DNA from: an uncultured Clostridia bacterium
Lineage (GTDB): Bacteria > Bacillota > Clostridia > TANB77 > CAG-508
NCBI GenBank assembly: GCA_949077355.1
Contig: CARUQW010000058.1
Coordinates: 1 to 8,931 of the forward strand
Direction of reading: 5' to 3'
Length of the DNA: 8,931 nucleotides
Position numbers and translations under genes: made by a program. Shown one piece after another: positions 1 to 6,568 of the stretch (position 1 is its first letter; each line of letters opens with the position of its first letter). The notes below the pieces were generated by a model. The model was given only the letters and a program-made list of their open reading frames with translations. It did not search any database and had not been told where the DNA came from.

Positions 1-37
1 CTGAGGCAGAAAACTTTTAAAGTTTTCCACCCCAACT
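1..37 (-). terminator. Probable intrinsic terminator of the ftsAZ operon within the repeat, truncated
   Basis: The same hairpin as after asnS, read on the minus strand downstream of ftsZ. The last closing pairs and the T-run would lie outside the window. It would end the division-gene transcript before any following gene, so genes such as spoIIGA or sigE, often found next in Bacillota, would need their own promoter if present. Confidence 0.5.
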
Positions 38-51
38 ATTGACATAGAGTC
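1..51 (-). repeat. 51-bp repeat, copy following ftsZ
   Basis: Identical in inverted orientation to 8877-8927. Relative to ftsZ it starts 12 nt after the first stop codon with GACTCTATGTCAATAG and runs off the window edge, so the full unit may be longer. Identity stops abruptly at 52, which marks the boundary of the repeat. The same orientation with respect to the upstream gene is seen at the asnS copy. Confidence 0.85.
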
Positions 52-63
52 ATTTCTTTTTTA

Positions 64-1188
64 TTACATATTTTTGTTTTTGTTTTTTCTTAAGAAAGAA
101 GGAATGTCTAAATCATTTTGTGATACGCTTGTTTCTGAACTTGCTGGTATTGAATTGATTTTCTTTTCCCAAGTTTTTGATACAATATTATCTACACCAA
201 TACTTGAAATTGGTTCATTTTTTTCAAATCCTGTTGCAATAACGGTAATTTGAATTTCATCTGTCATGTTTGGATCTGTTACTGTACCAAAGATAATATT
301 TGCTTCTGGGTCTACACTTCTTTGTACTAATTCAGCAGCTGTATTTACTTCATGTAATCCTAAGTCTTCTCCTCCTGTAATATTAATAATAACTCCTTTT
401 GCACCTTCAATTGATGTTTCTAATAATGGACTTTGGATTGCTTCTTTTGCTGCATCTTCTGCTCTGTTTTCTCCTGCTGCTTTTCCAACTCCCATGTGTG
501 CCATTCCTTGATTTAGCATGATTGTTTTTACATCGGCAAAGTCTAAGTTTACAAGTCCTGGTATAGCAATTAAGTCTGAAATTCCTTGTACACCTTGTCT
601 TAATATATCATCTGCCATTTTAAAAGCTTCAATAATAGATGTTTTTCTATCAATAATTTGTAGTAATTTGTCATTTGGTATTACAACTAATGTATCTACT
701 TTTCCTTTTAAACTTTCAATTCCTCTTTCTGCTTGTGAAAGTCTTTTCTTTCCTTCAAAAGTAAATGGTTTGGTAACTACTCCTATGGTTAGGATTCCCA
801 TTTCTTTTGCAGTAGAAGCAACGATTGGTGCAGCTCCTGTACCTGTTCCTCCACCCATTCCGGCTGTTACAAATACCATATCTGCTCCTCTTAATACTTC
901 TGATATTTCGGATTTACTTTCTTCTGCAGATTGTGCTCCAATATCAGGATTTGCTCCTGCTCCTAGTCCTCTTGTTATTTTTTCTCCTATTTGTATTTTT
1001 GTACTTGCTTTTGATGTTTGTAAAGCTTGTCTATCTGTATTAACGGCAATGAAATCGACACCTTTAATCCCCATATCAATCATTCTGTTTACTGCGTTGT
1101 TACCAGCTCCTCCAACACCTATAACTTTAATCGTAGCTGTTCCATCCATCATTGCTATATTATTGCTATCATCATTGTAATCCATCAT
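64..1188 (-). CDS. ftsZ: Cell division protein FtsZ
   Basis: Tubulin-like GTPase that polymerises at midcell into the Z-ring and recruits the divisome. The 374-residue reading contains the nucleotide-binding GGAGNN loop (about 26-31), the tubulin signature GGGTGTG (112-118) and the T7 catalytic loop NLDFAD (214-219). After a short variable linker it ends in the conserved C-terminal peptide DLDIPSFLRK (about 359-368), which binds FtsA and other membrane tethers. I chose the ATG at 1188 because AAGGGAGG lies just upstream with about 9 nt spacing and the N-terminus then matches the family length. An in-frame ATG at 1233 would add 15 residues but has no good ribosome binding site. It is the last gene of the minus-strand division cluster, 99 nt after ftsA. 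A hairpin repeat follows its tandem TAA codons. All key residues are present, so it should be functional. Identification is essentially certain; only the start is a choice. Confidence 0.98.
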   Translation of the reverse strand: MMDYNDDSNNIAMMDGTATIKVIGVGGAGNNAVNRMIDMGIKGVDFIAVNTDRQALQTSKASTKIQIGEKITRGLGAGANPDIGAQSAEESKSEISEVLRGADMVFVTAGMGGGTGTGAAPIVASTAKEMGILTIGVVTKPFTFEGKKRLSQAERGIESLKGKVDTLVVIPNDKLLQIIDRKTSIIEAFKMADDILRQGVQGISDLIAIPGLVNLDFADVKTIMLNQGMAHMGVGKAAGENRAEDAAKEAIQSPLLETSIEGAKGVIINITGGEDLGLHEVNTAAELVQRSVDPEANIIFGTVTDPNMTDEIQITVIATGFEKNEPISSIGVDNIVSKTWEKKINSIPASSETSVSQNDLDIPSFLRKNKNKNM

Positions 1189-1287
1189 TTGGTTTTTCCT
1201 CCCTTTAAACATATATATATTTGTTATCCGCATTTTCGTATCATCTTCATTCAGACGGCTAACTTAAAAATTAATAACATGATTCTT

Positions 1288-2517
1288 TTAAGAATAAAAA
1301 AATTCTTTTATTCTTTCCATTATATTTTTGAAAAAGTTTTCATCATTTTGTGTATCAATGCTACTTGATACAGTTTTGGCAAAAGGTCTTGCTGCAATAT
1401 ATCTTACTAAGGCATAACTTGTTCGATACGTTGCTTTCACTGTACTTACTGCTCTTCCTGTTGATATTTTAACTGGAATATTTAAATTGATTTTTCCTGC
1501 TACATCACTTTTATTAATATTGATTATCCCTTGACCTGTTAAAACAACATTATTAATTTTTTGTTTTACCCCTTGATTGATGATATCTTTGTTGATAATA
1601 GAAAATATTTCTTCAATTCTTGCTTCGATAATTTCAATTAATTCAGAACTTTTTATAATTCTGTTTTTGTTATCGTCTTTTGAAGTATTTAATATAATGT
1701 CATTATCATTATCAATAAAAGATTTTAAGGCTAGTCCATATTGTCTTTTTAGTTTATCTGCTTCTTCTTCTGATATATTTAAGACTAGAGCAATGTCACT
1801 GGTGATATTATCGCCACCTACTGGAATAGAATTTGTATAGATAAAACTAGAACCTTCAAAAACCCCTATGTCAGTATTTCCTGCTCCAATATCTAACAAC
1901 ATTACATTGTCATGTAATTCGTTTTTGTCTAAAATTAAATTTCTTTCTGCTAATGTAATTGGTACAATTCCATCAATTTCTAGTCCTGCTTTTTTAAATA
2001 CAGTATTTAATTGTCTCACATAGTCTCTTTCTGCTAAAATTACTTGTGCACTTATGGTAAAGCTAGAACTCAAGTTTCCTACTGGATCTGTAACAACAGT
2101 TCCGTTTTCTAAGGTTATTTTATCTGGAACGATATCGATTAATGTTTTTCCATCTGGAATTTCGATATCTTTTACTTGCATAATTGCATTTTGTACATCT
2201 CTTACTGATATACCTGCATATTTATCTTTCACGTCTTTTGTTATACTGTTTTGTACAATTGTTATATATTTCCCTGGAATTGTTACATAGGCTGAATTGA
2301 TTTTTAGATTGGTTTCTTCTTCGGCATCTTTTATGGTTTTTGCTATACTTAAAGTGATATCTTCTTCATTTATTATTTTTCCCTTCTTTAGTCCACTACA
2401 TTTATATGAGGTATTACATATAATCTCAATTTGCCCAAAATTGTTGACTTCTCCTACAACGGTGCAAACCTTACTAGTTCCTATGTCTATACCTACAATG
2501 ATATCTCCGATTGCCAA
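1288..2517 (-). CDS. ftsA: Cell division protein FtsA
   Basis: Actin-like ATPase that tethers FtsZ to the inner face of the membrane. In the 409-residue protein the phosphate-1 motif DIGTSK is at 11-16, the FtsA-specific 1C region lies at roughly 85-165, and the phosphate-2 motif LLDIGAGNTD is at 207-216. The extreme C-terminus NFFKNIMERIKEFFYS (394-409) is an amphipathic helix, the expected membrane-targeting sequence. The adenosine-binding segment reads VVLTGQG (about 324-330), where many relatives have two adjacent glycines; this is a mild divergence. The start is a TTG codon at 2517 with GGAGG seven bases upstream (2525-2529), and no in-frame ATG fits as well. It lies 99 nt before ftsZ. 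It has its own promoter-like site and a WalR-type repeat array in the 186-bp gap after sbp, so ftsA-ftsZ is probably a sub-operon. Confidence 0.96.
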   Translation of the reverse strand: MAIGDIIVGIDIGTSKVCTVVGEVNNFGQIEIICNTSYKCSGLKKGKIINEEDITLSIAKTIKDAEEETNLKINSAYVTIPGKYITIVQNSITKDVKDKYAGISVRDVQNAIMQVKDIEIPDGKTLIDIVPDKITLENGTVVTDPVGNLSSSFTISAQVILAERDYVRQLNTVFKKAGLEIDGIVPITLAERNLILDKNELHDNVMLLDIGAGNTDIGVFEGSSFIYTNSIPVGGDNITSDIALVLNISEEEADKLKRQYGLALKSFIDNDNDIILNTSKDDNKNRIIKSSELIEIIEARIEEIFSIINKDIINQGVKQKINNVVLTGQGIININKSDVAGKINLNIPVKISTGRAVSTVKATYRTSYALVRYIAARPFAKTVSSSIDTQNDENFFKNIMERIKEFFYS

Positions 2518-2556
2518 GTTAATTCCTCCATTTTCAGTGTAAATTTTCTATTTGTA

Positions 2557-2585
2557 TATATATTACATTTTTAGACAAATGTCAA
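2557..2585 (-). promoter_or_regulatory. Probable sigma-A promoter for ftsA-ftsZ
   Basis: On the minus strand a perfect -35 box TTGACA (2585-2580) is followed, after 17 nt, by TATATA (2562-2557), within an AT-rich stretch that offers other -10 registers such as TAATAT. It lies about 40 nt upstream of the TTG start of ftsA. The -35 match and spacing are good and the -10 is only fair. It would allow ftsAZ transcription independent of the murA-ftsQ part of the cluster. Confidence 0.65.
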
Positions 2586-2592
2586 TAGAATT

Positions 2593-2631
2593 TGTTATAT
2601 TTTTGTAATCTTTTTGTAATAAAGTTGTAAT
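2593..2631 (+). promoter_or_regulatory. WalR (YycF)-type box, four tandem half-sites
   Basis: Four hexamers read TGTTAT (2593), TGTAAT (2604), TGTAAT (2615) and TGTAAT (2626), each separated by exactly 5 nt, a period of 11 bp. This matches the WalR consensus TGTWAH-N5-TGTWAH, extended to four half-sites. The array lies 7 nt upstream of the ftsA -35 box, on the strand opposite to the gene's sense strand. WalR (YycF) is known to modulate ftsAZ in Bacillus subtilis. Binding here is inferred from the pattern only; the AT-rich context makes single hexamers cheap but four in exact phase less so. Confidence 0.6.
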
Positions 2632-2652
2632 AAATTTTTCTAGCAATTTAAA

Positions 2653-2694
2653 ATGTTGATATCTTAATATTTTTAACCATTAATCTATCAACAT
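2653..2694 (-). repeat. AT-rich hairpin after sbp, possible weak terminator or attenuator
   Basis: A perfect 9-bp inverted repeat ATGTTGATA (2653-2661) / TATCAACAT (2686-2694) continues, after a two-base mismatch on each side, into TTAAT / ATTAA. It begins about 10 nt after the sbp stop codon on the minus strand and is followed there only by TTTAAATT. The T-run is too short for a confident intrinsic terminator. It may reduce readthrough from sbp into ftsA or stabilise the 3' end of the upstream mRNA. Confidence 0.35.
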
Positions 2695-2703
2695 GATTCT
2701 AAT

Positions 2704-3090
2704 TTATTTTTGTATTTCTTCTGTTTGACTCTTATTTTTTTCTTTTAATCGTTCAGACCATTTATCTACATAGTATCTTCTTATAATTGCTAAATTTGTG
2801 AACATTCTTCCCACAAATACCACAATTGCAGCTAAGTAAATGTCTACATTCAATTTTTGTCCTAAAATCGTCAATAAAATAGACAAAATCGCATTTCCAA
2901 AAAATCCTGTTATGAATATTTTTAAATCAAAATTCTTTCTGATAACAGATGTAATTCCTCCAAATACAGAGTCTAATGCTGCTATAACAGCAATTGCTAA
3001 ATAGCTTGAATATGTATAAGATATCATAGGGGCATTCATTCCTAAAATAGCACCAAAAAGACATCCTATTAAAATGGCTATACCTATCAT
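2704..3090 (-). CDS. sbp: Small basic family protein (Sbp, DUF1290)
   Basis: A 128-residue polytopic membrane protein. Hydrophobic segments cover about residues 1-20, 28-45, 56-78 and 82-100, with the conserved N-terminal stretch rich in Gly and Ala (LIGCLFGAILG). A charged basic tail follows (RRYYVDKWSERLKEK) and ends in acidic and polar residues. Family, length and position between DUF881 genes and ftsA match B. subtilis sbp. The molecular function is not established; location implies a link with division or envelope assembly. The ATG at 3090 has AGGAGG at 3099-3104, 8 nt upstream, and this ribosome binding site overlaps the stop codon of the preceding DUF881 gene (3103-3105), so translation of the two is likely coupled. 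Good confidence in the family assignment, none in a specific activity. Confidence 0.9.
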   Translation of the reverse strand: MIGIAILIGCLFGAILGMNAPMISYTYSSYLAIAVIAALDSVFGGITSVIRKNFDLKIFITGFFGNAILSILLTILGQKLNVDIYLAAIVVFVGRMFTNLAIIRRYYVDKWSERLKEKNKSQTEEIQK

Positions 3091-3102
3091 TCTTTTTTCC
3101 TC

Positions 3103-3819
3103 CTATTCCATATATTTTGTTTTTATTTCATCTTTGTACTTCATTATTTTTAATCGATTTATTTTATTAATGGAAACATCATGTCCTAATTTTTTTAGTT
3201 CATCCACACAACCACCATTTCCTAATAAAGCACTTTCCAAATAGGTTTGATTTCCGATTGCTTGAATGACATAAGGTGCCAAAATTCTTTGTCCATTTAC
3301 TTTGATAAAATCATTAAAAGTATTATTAATGGTAACCACATCAGACATATTAATAATTCTTTCTTCATTGATGCTAATTGCTTCTGCCCCTGCTGATTTT
3401 AATGCATTTACGATGACTAATAAATTTCCTGCTTTTATTTTACTAATGTCTTCGTCTTCTGTTTCTCTTAAGATAATTTCAATTCCTTCTCCTTCTACAT
3501 CTGTTTTTCCTAATGTCATATTTACTTGGTCTAATTCGGTATCGACTAATTTTTCTGTTTCTTCATTTGACTGTTTGGTTTGTTGATATTCCTCTATTTT
3601 CTCACTTGTTTCTTGGTATTTTGTTTCCGTTTCTTCATATTTTGCTTTCCAATTAGCAAGTTCTGTTCGAAGTTCTGCTTCTCTCATATTTTCAATTGCT
3701 GTTATGTCGGTTTGATTCACAATTTTAAATTGCATAAACATGACTAAAACAAGCGCAAAGCAGGCTATACTAATAGCAATTGCCATCGTAACTTTTCCTC
3801 TTTTTAGATTCGTTTTCAT
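3103..3819 (-). CDS. DUF881 family membrane protein, second copy (YlxX/YlxW-like)
   Basis: A 238-residue bitopic protein: basic N-terminus, one transmembrane helix (about 12-32), a Glu/Lys/Gln-rich coiled coil (about 40-95), then a DUF881 domain (about 100-235) outside the cell. The domain carries the segment NALKSAGAEAISINEERI (about residues 138-155), shared almost word for word with the neighbouring DUF881 protein (NELKNAGAEAISINDQRI). The two are therefore tandem paralogues, corresponding in position to ylxW and ylxX of B. subtilis; I cannot say which is which. The function is unknown. The ATG at 3819 has AGGAG about 7 nt upstream. The stop codon overlaps the ribosome binding site of sbp, indicating tight co-translation downstream, while upstream it is separated from its paralogue by a 120-bp palindrome. 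Confidence 0.9.
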   Translation of the reverse strand: MKTNLKRGKVTMAIAISIACFALVLVMFMQFKIVNQTDITAIENMREAELRTELANWKAKYEETETKYQETSEKIEEYQQTKQSNEETEKLVDTELDQVNMTLGKTDVEGEGIEIILRETEDEDISKIKAGNLLVIVNALKSAGAEAISINEERIINMSDVVTINNTFNDFIKVNGQRILAPYVIQAIGNQTYLESALLGNGGCVDELKKLGHDVSINKINRLKIMKYKDEIKTKYME

Positions 3820-3848
3820 ACTTTTCTCCTATCTTTTTATTTTCTTTC

Positions 3849-3968
3849 TAAAAGTTTATTTATTTTTTATGAAGTAACAATTCGTGGGGACCAACAAGTT
3901 ACAGTCTGTTATGCAATTACAGACTGTTTGCAGTTGGGAGTTACGAAGAAAAAATAAATAAACTTTTA
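3849..3968. repeat. 120-bp palindromic element between the DUF881 genes (MITE-like)
   Basis: The outer arms are a perfect 20-bp inverted repeat, TAAAAGTTTATTTATTTTTT (3849-3868) and its complement (3949-3968). Inside them GTAAC (3874-3878) pairs with GTTAC (3940-3944), CCAAC (3891-3895) with GTTGG (3933-3937), and ACAGTCTGT (3901-3909) with ACAGACTGT (3919-3927) around a 9-nt loop. The whole unit is thus a nested stem. It has no coding capacity and fills most of the 169-nt gap. The arms begin and end with TA, as expected for an element that duplicates a TA target. Alternatives are an RNA stem in the polycistronic message that affects processing or readthrough. Calling it mobile is inference. 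Confidence 0.6.
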
Positions 3969-3988
3969 TCAGTCAATAAATATGCATG

Positions 3989-4708
3989 TTATTTTACATT
4001 TTGTGCATATTTATAATTAATAACTCCTGTATATTTTGGTATGGTGATATTATTTGATTTTTTTAATTCCACACCAACACTTGCTTCTTTTAAGATTTCT
4101 AGGTAGCCCCCTTGTCTGGATAAGGCTGCTAACTGCTCTGGCAGTCCGATTGCTTTAATTACAAAAGGTGCACCTACTTTTTCTCCATTGATATTGATAA
4201 TATTTCCACCACAGGAAATACTTGTTGTTGGTACGATTCTTTGGTCATTAATGCTAATTGCTTCTGCTCCTGCATTTTTTAATTCATTGATGACACTTAA
4301 TACATCTAAATCATGTACAATTAAATCACTTGCATTTAGAGCTGTGCTAGCATCCCTTTTGCTATCACTTAAAGTTACAATAACACCTGGCCCAGTTACT
4401 TCTGTCATTCCTATTATTTTATTTCCTTGTGTAATAGCTTCTTCTTTTTTCTCTAAATCACTATTATTTTGTGTCGAATTTTGTCTTTCTTTTTCTAGTT
4501 GTTTTTCTGCTTTTTCTAATTCCTTATACTGATTATCATATTTTTCTTTATATTTTAGTACTTCTGCTCTTAATTCATTATTTTCACGATTACTTTCTCC
4601 TGCAATCGAATTGGAACCTTTTACTGTTTTTATTTGAACACAGATTCCTAATGTCAAAGCAAAACACATTGCTCCTAAAACGATACTTATCATTTTCTTG
4701 TTCTTCAT
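3989..4708 (-). CDS. DUF881 family membrane protein, first copy (YlxW/YlxX-like)
   Basis: A 239-residue protein with a short basic start (MKNKK), one transmembrane helix or uncleaved signal anchor (about 6-26), a strongly charged coiled coil (about 40-90, rich in KYKEKYD and EKQLEKER-type heptads) and an extracytoplasmic DUF881 domain (about 95-232). Conserved family features include the GPGVIVTLSDS strand and the NAGAEAISINDQRI segment. The ATG at 4708 is preceded by an AGAGG-type ribosome binding site about 7 nt away and begins 18 nt after the ftsQ stop, so the two are surely cotranscribed. DUF881 proteins recur next to ftsQ, sbp and ftsAZ in Bacillota, which suggests a role with the divisome, but no activity is established. 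Full length, with no sign of decay. Confidence 0.9.
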   Translation of the reverse strand: MKNKKMISIVLGAMCFALTLGICVQIKTVKGSNSIAGESNRENNELRAEVLKYKEKYDNQYKELEKAEKQLEKERQNSTQNNSDLEKKEEAITQGNKIIGMTEVTGPGVIVTLSDSKRDASTALNASDLIVHDLDVLSVINELKNAGAEAISINDQRIVPTTSISCGGNIININGEKVGAPFVIKAIGLPEQLAALSRQGGYLEILKEASVGVELKKSNNITIPKYTGVINYKYAQNVK

Positions 4709-4726
4709 GTTTTTTCCTCTTTCCTT

Positions 4727-5731
4727 TTATACATTTAGGCTTTCTTTAAAATAAACTTTAAATTTATCATTTAAATCTCCATTGGCAAAAATCTCTCCTG
4801 CCTTTTCTTTTTCTTCTTCTATAATAGCATTAACATATAACATTTTATTGCTCAAATTAGTGGTATCTCCTAAATAAACTTTCTTTTTTTCTTCTTCTAA
4901 GTTTATACTATATTCGTTTTTATCATGAATGTCAATGCTTTTGACTTTAGTGTCCAAATTATATTCCTTAGTAGCATTCATTATTTTAATTACATCTTCT
5001 AATCTTTCTAAATCTTCATTTTCCAAACGTTTTCCTTCTATTACTTGTTCTTCTGGGGTTGTAATTCCTTGTAAAATTGTTTTTTGTTGATTATCTTCTG
5101 CGATTTCTAAGATATATCCTTGTTTATCAAGGTAAGCATATTTTCCTAAAAAATCTGCACTATAACTATGTTCTCTCTCTTCTACTTCAATTTGGATGAT
5201 ACTTGGAAATTTTCTATGTATCTTTGCATTTTTAATATACGGATTTTCTTTCATTTTCTGAATTGTTTTTGAACTGTTAAATCGAAATATATTTTCTTCT
5301 GTTTTTAATTCTGATAAACTAATAATTGTTTCTGTATTTACATGTTCATTATTTGCTACTTGTATCTCTTTTATATTAAAAATGGGCGAAACCATAGCAA
5401 ATGTAATTCCTCCTATTATAATTGCTAATAGTAAGAATGTTTTTACCACTATTTTTATTTTTTTATTTCTTTTTTTTCTTCTTCTCTCCTGTTGTGTAAT
5501 TTTTCTTTTTTGTGCTTCTTCTTTTTTTATTTTATTTTTATTTGTCATTTGTATTACAGTTTCCGTATCAAGGTCAAAATTATCTTGTTGTTTTGCTTTG
5601 TTTTCTTTTACTCTTTTTTCTCTTTCTTTTGCTTTTTTTCTTTTTGCTTTCTCATCTAACTGTTCCTTCGATGCTTGTCCATGATTCATGTAGTATAAAT
5701 TCATATTTGCCTCTTTACTCTTTTTAGCCAT
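4727..5731 (-). CDS. ftsQ: Cell division protein FtsQ/DivIB
   Basis: Bitopic divisome protein that works with FtsL/DivIC and FtsB-type partners to position septal wall synthesis. The 334-residue reading has an unusually long, highly basic and low-complexity cytoplasmic tail (about 1-92, many Lys, Glu and Arg), one transmembrane helix (about 95-116), and a POTRA domain that starts with FNIKEIQV (about 118) and runs through NPYIKNAKIHRKFPSIIQIEVEERE (about 160-188, key block NPYIKNAKI). A beta-domain follows, including YLDKQGYIL. I prefer the ATG at 5731; an in-frame TTG at 5737 would add two residues. AGGAGG at 5743-5748 is 11 nt from the ATG and 5 nt from the TTG, so neither spacing is ideal and the TTG cannot be excluded. 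It lies between the broken murA and the first DUF881 gene, matching the usual cluster order. Confidence 0.93.
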   Translation of the reverse strand: MAKKSKEANMNLYYMNHGQASKEQLDEKAKRKKAKEREKRVKENKAKQQDNFDLDTETVIQMTNKNKIKKEEAQKRKITQQERRRKKRNKKIKIVVKTFLLLAIIIGGITFAMVSPIFNIKEIQVANNEHVNTETIISLSELKTEENIFRFNSSKTIQKMKENPYIKNAKIHRKFPSIIQIEVEEREHSYSADFLGKYAYLDKQGYILEIAEDNQQKTILQGITTPEEQVIEGKRLENEDLERLEDVIKIMNATKEYNLDTKVKSIDIHDKNEYSINLEEEKKKVYLGDTTNLSNKMLYVNAIIEEEKEKAGEIFANGDLNDKFKVYFKESLNV

Positions 5732-5753
5732 CTGCAATTTTTCCTCCTTTGTC

Positions 5754-5795
5754 TGTCCCCATTTTCCCTATTCTTTTTAGGTTTAAATGGGGACA
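5754..5795. repeat. Short GGGGACA-type inverted repeat between murA and ftsQ
   Basis: A perfect 11-bp inverted repeat TGTCCCCATTT (5754-5764) / AAATGGGGACA (5785-5795) encloses 20 nt in which CCTA and TAGG can pair further. It fills the 69-nt gap between the murA stop and the ftsQ start and ends 5 nt upstream of the ftsQ AGGAGG on the minus strand. On the plus strand it is followed by seven or more T, giving terminator shape, but no plus-strand gene leads into it. It resembles REP-type hairpins. Its closeness to the ribosome binding site means it could affect ftsQ translation. Confidence 0.55.
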
Positions 5796-5800
5796 TTTTT

Positions 5801-6568
5801 TTAATCAATGCATCGTATATCGATTCCTAGTTTTTTTAATTTCTGATCAAATTTTTCATAGCCTCTCAAGATATATTCAATATTTTCAATTTTCGTTTCT
5901 CCTTTGGCTGCCATTCCTGCCATTACTAATGCTGCCCCTCCTCGTAAATCCGTTGCTTTCACTTTTGCGCCATACAATCTTCTAACACCCTTTATAACAG
6001 CTGTTTTCCCTTCTATTGTAATTTTAGCTCCCATTCGAATTAGCTCTTGTGTATATTTATATCGATTTTCAAATAAATTTTCCACAATCATGGAAGTCCC
6101 TTTTGCAATTGTTAACGATGTCGAGAAAATCGATTGCATATCGGTTGGAAATCCTGGATATGGCATAGTTTTGATATCAACTGCCTTTAGTCTTTTTGGG
6201 GCTAGCATCTCGATTTCATTTTTTTGTATAATAAATTTACATCCAGCTTCTTCTAATTTATGAATTACTGGTGTGATGTGATTTGAATTCACATCTTTTA
6301 CCTGAATATTTCCTCCTGTCATGGCTGCCATACATAAAAAGGTTCCTGTTTCAATTCGGTCTGGCATAATATTATAACTTACATCTTTTAGTTTTTTTAC
6401 CCCTTCGATTTCAATAACATCTGTGCCTGCACCCTTTATTTTGGCACCCATTTTATTCAATAAATTTTGTAAATCAATTATTTCTGGTTCTCTTGCACTA
6501 TTGGTTATAGTCGTTTTTCCGTGATGCCAAACAGGCTGCCAATATTGCATTTTCAGTTGCTCCAACAC
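5801..6568 (-). CDS. murA: MurA C-terminal fragment (3' part of the split gene)
   Basis: Holds the rest of the enzyme: GKTTITNSAREPEIIDLQN, the PYPGFPTDMQ loop with the conserved catalytic-region aspartate, and the terminal RGYEKFDQKLKKLGI helix with the active-site arginine. The true MurA frame starts near 6524. The open frame extends upstream to 6568 only as an overlap out of phase with the N-terminal half, and no ribosome binding site suggests independent translation. It overlaps the N-terminal fragment by 71 nt. Confidence 0.75.
   Translation of the reverse strand: MLEQLKMQYWQPVWHHGKTTITNSAREPEIIDLQNLLNKMGAKIKGAGTDVIEIEGVKKLKDVSYNIMPDRIETGTFLCMAAMTGGNIQVKDVNSNHITPVIHKLEEAGCKFIIQKNEIEMLAPKRLKAVDIKTMPYPGFPTDMQSIFSTSLTIAKGTSMIVENLFENRYKYTQELIRMGAKITIEGKTAVIKGVRRLYGAKVKATDLRGGAALVMAGMAAKGETKIENIEYILRGYEKFDQKLKKLGIDIRCID

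Noticed and set aside
518..1180. Long plus-strand open frame opposite ftsZ (and similar frames opposite asnS, ftsQ, ftsA and murA)
   Set aside because: These mirror the codon pattern of real minus- or plus-strand genes, encode Ser, Ile, Pro or Phe-rich low-complexity sequence, and lack ribosome binding sites and family motifs.
2593..2631. DnaA box or origin-type repeats in the sbp-ftsA gap
   Set aside because: The units are TGTWAT with 5-nt spacers, not the 9-mer TTATNCACA, and there is no dnaA or dnaN nearby.
3849..3968. CRISPR repeat-spacer unit
   Set aside because: Only one inverted pair, no direct repeats at regular intervals and no cas genes.
6511..6530. Programmed -1 frameshift joining the two murA halves
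   Set aside because: The downstream frame is reached only by +1 (or -2), and the A-run lies just after the point where the frames must switch, so a -1 slip would give the wrong frame.
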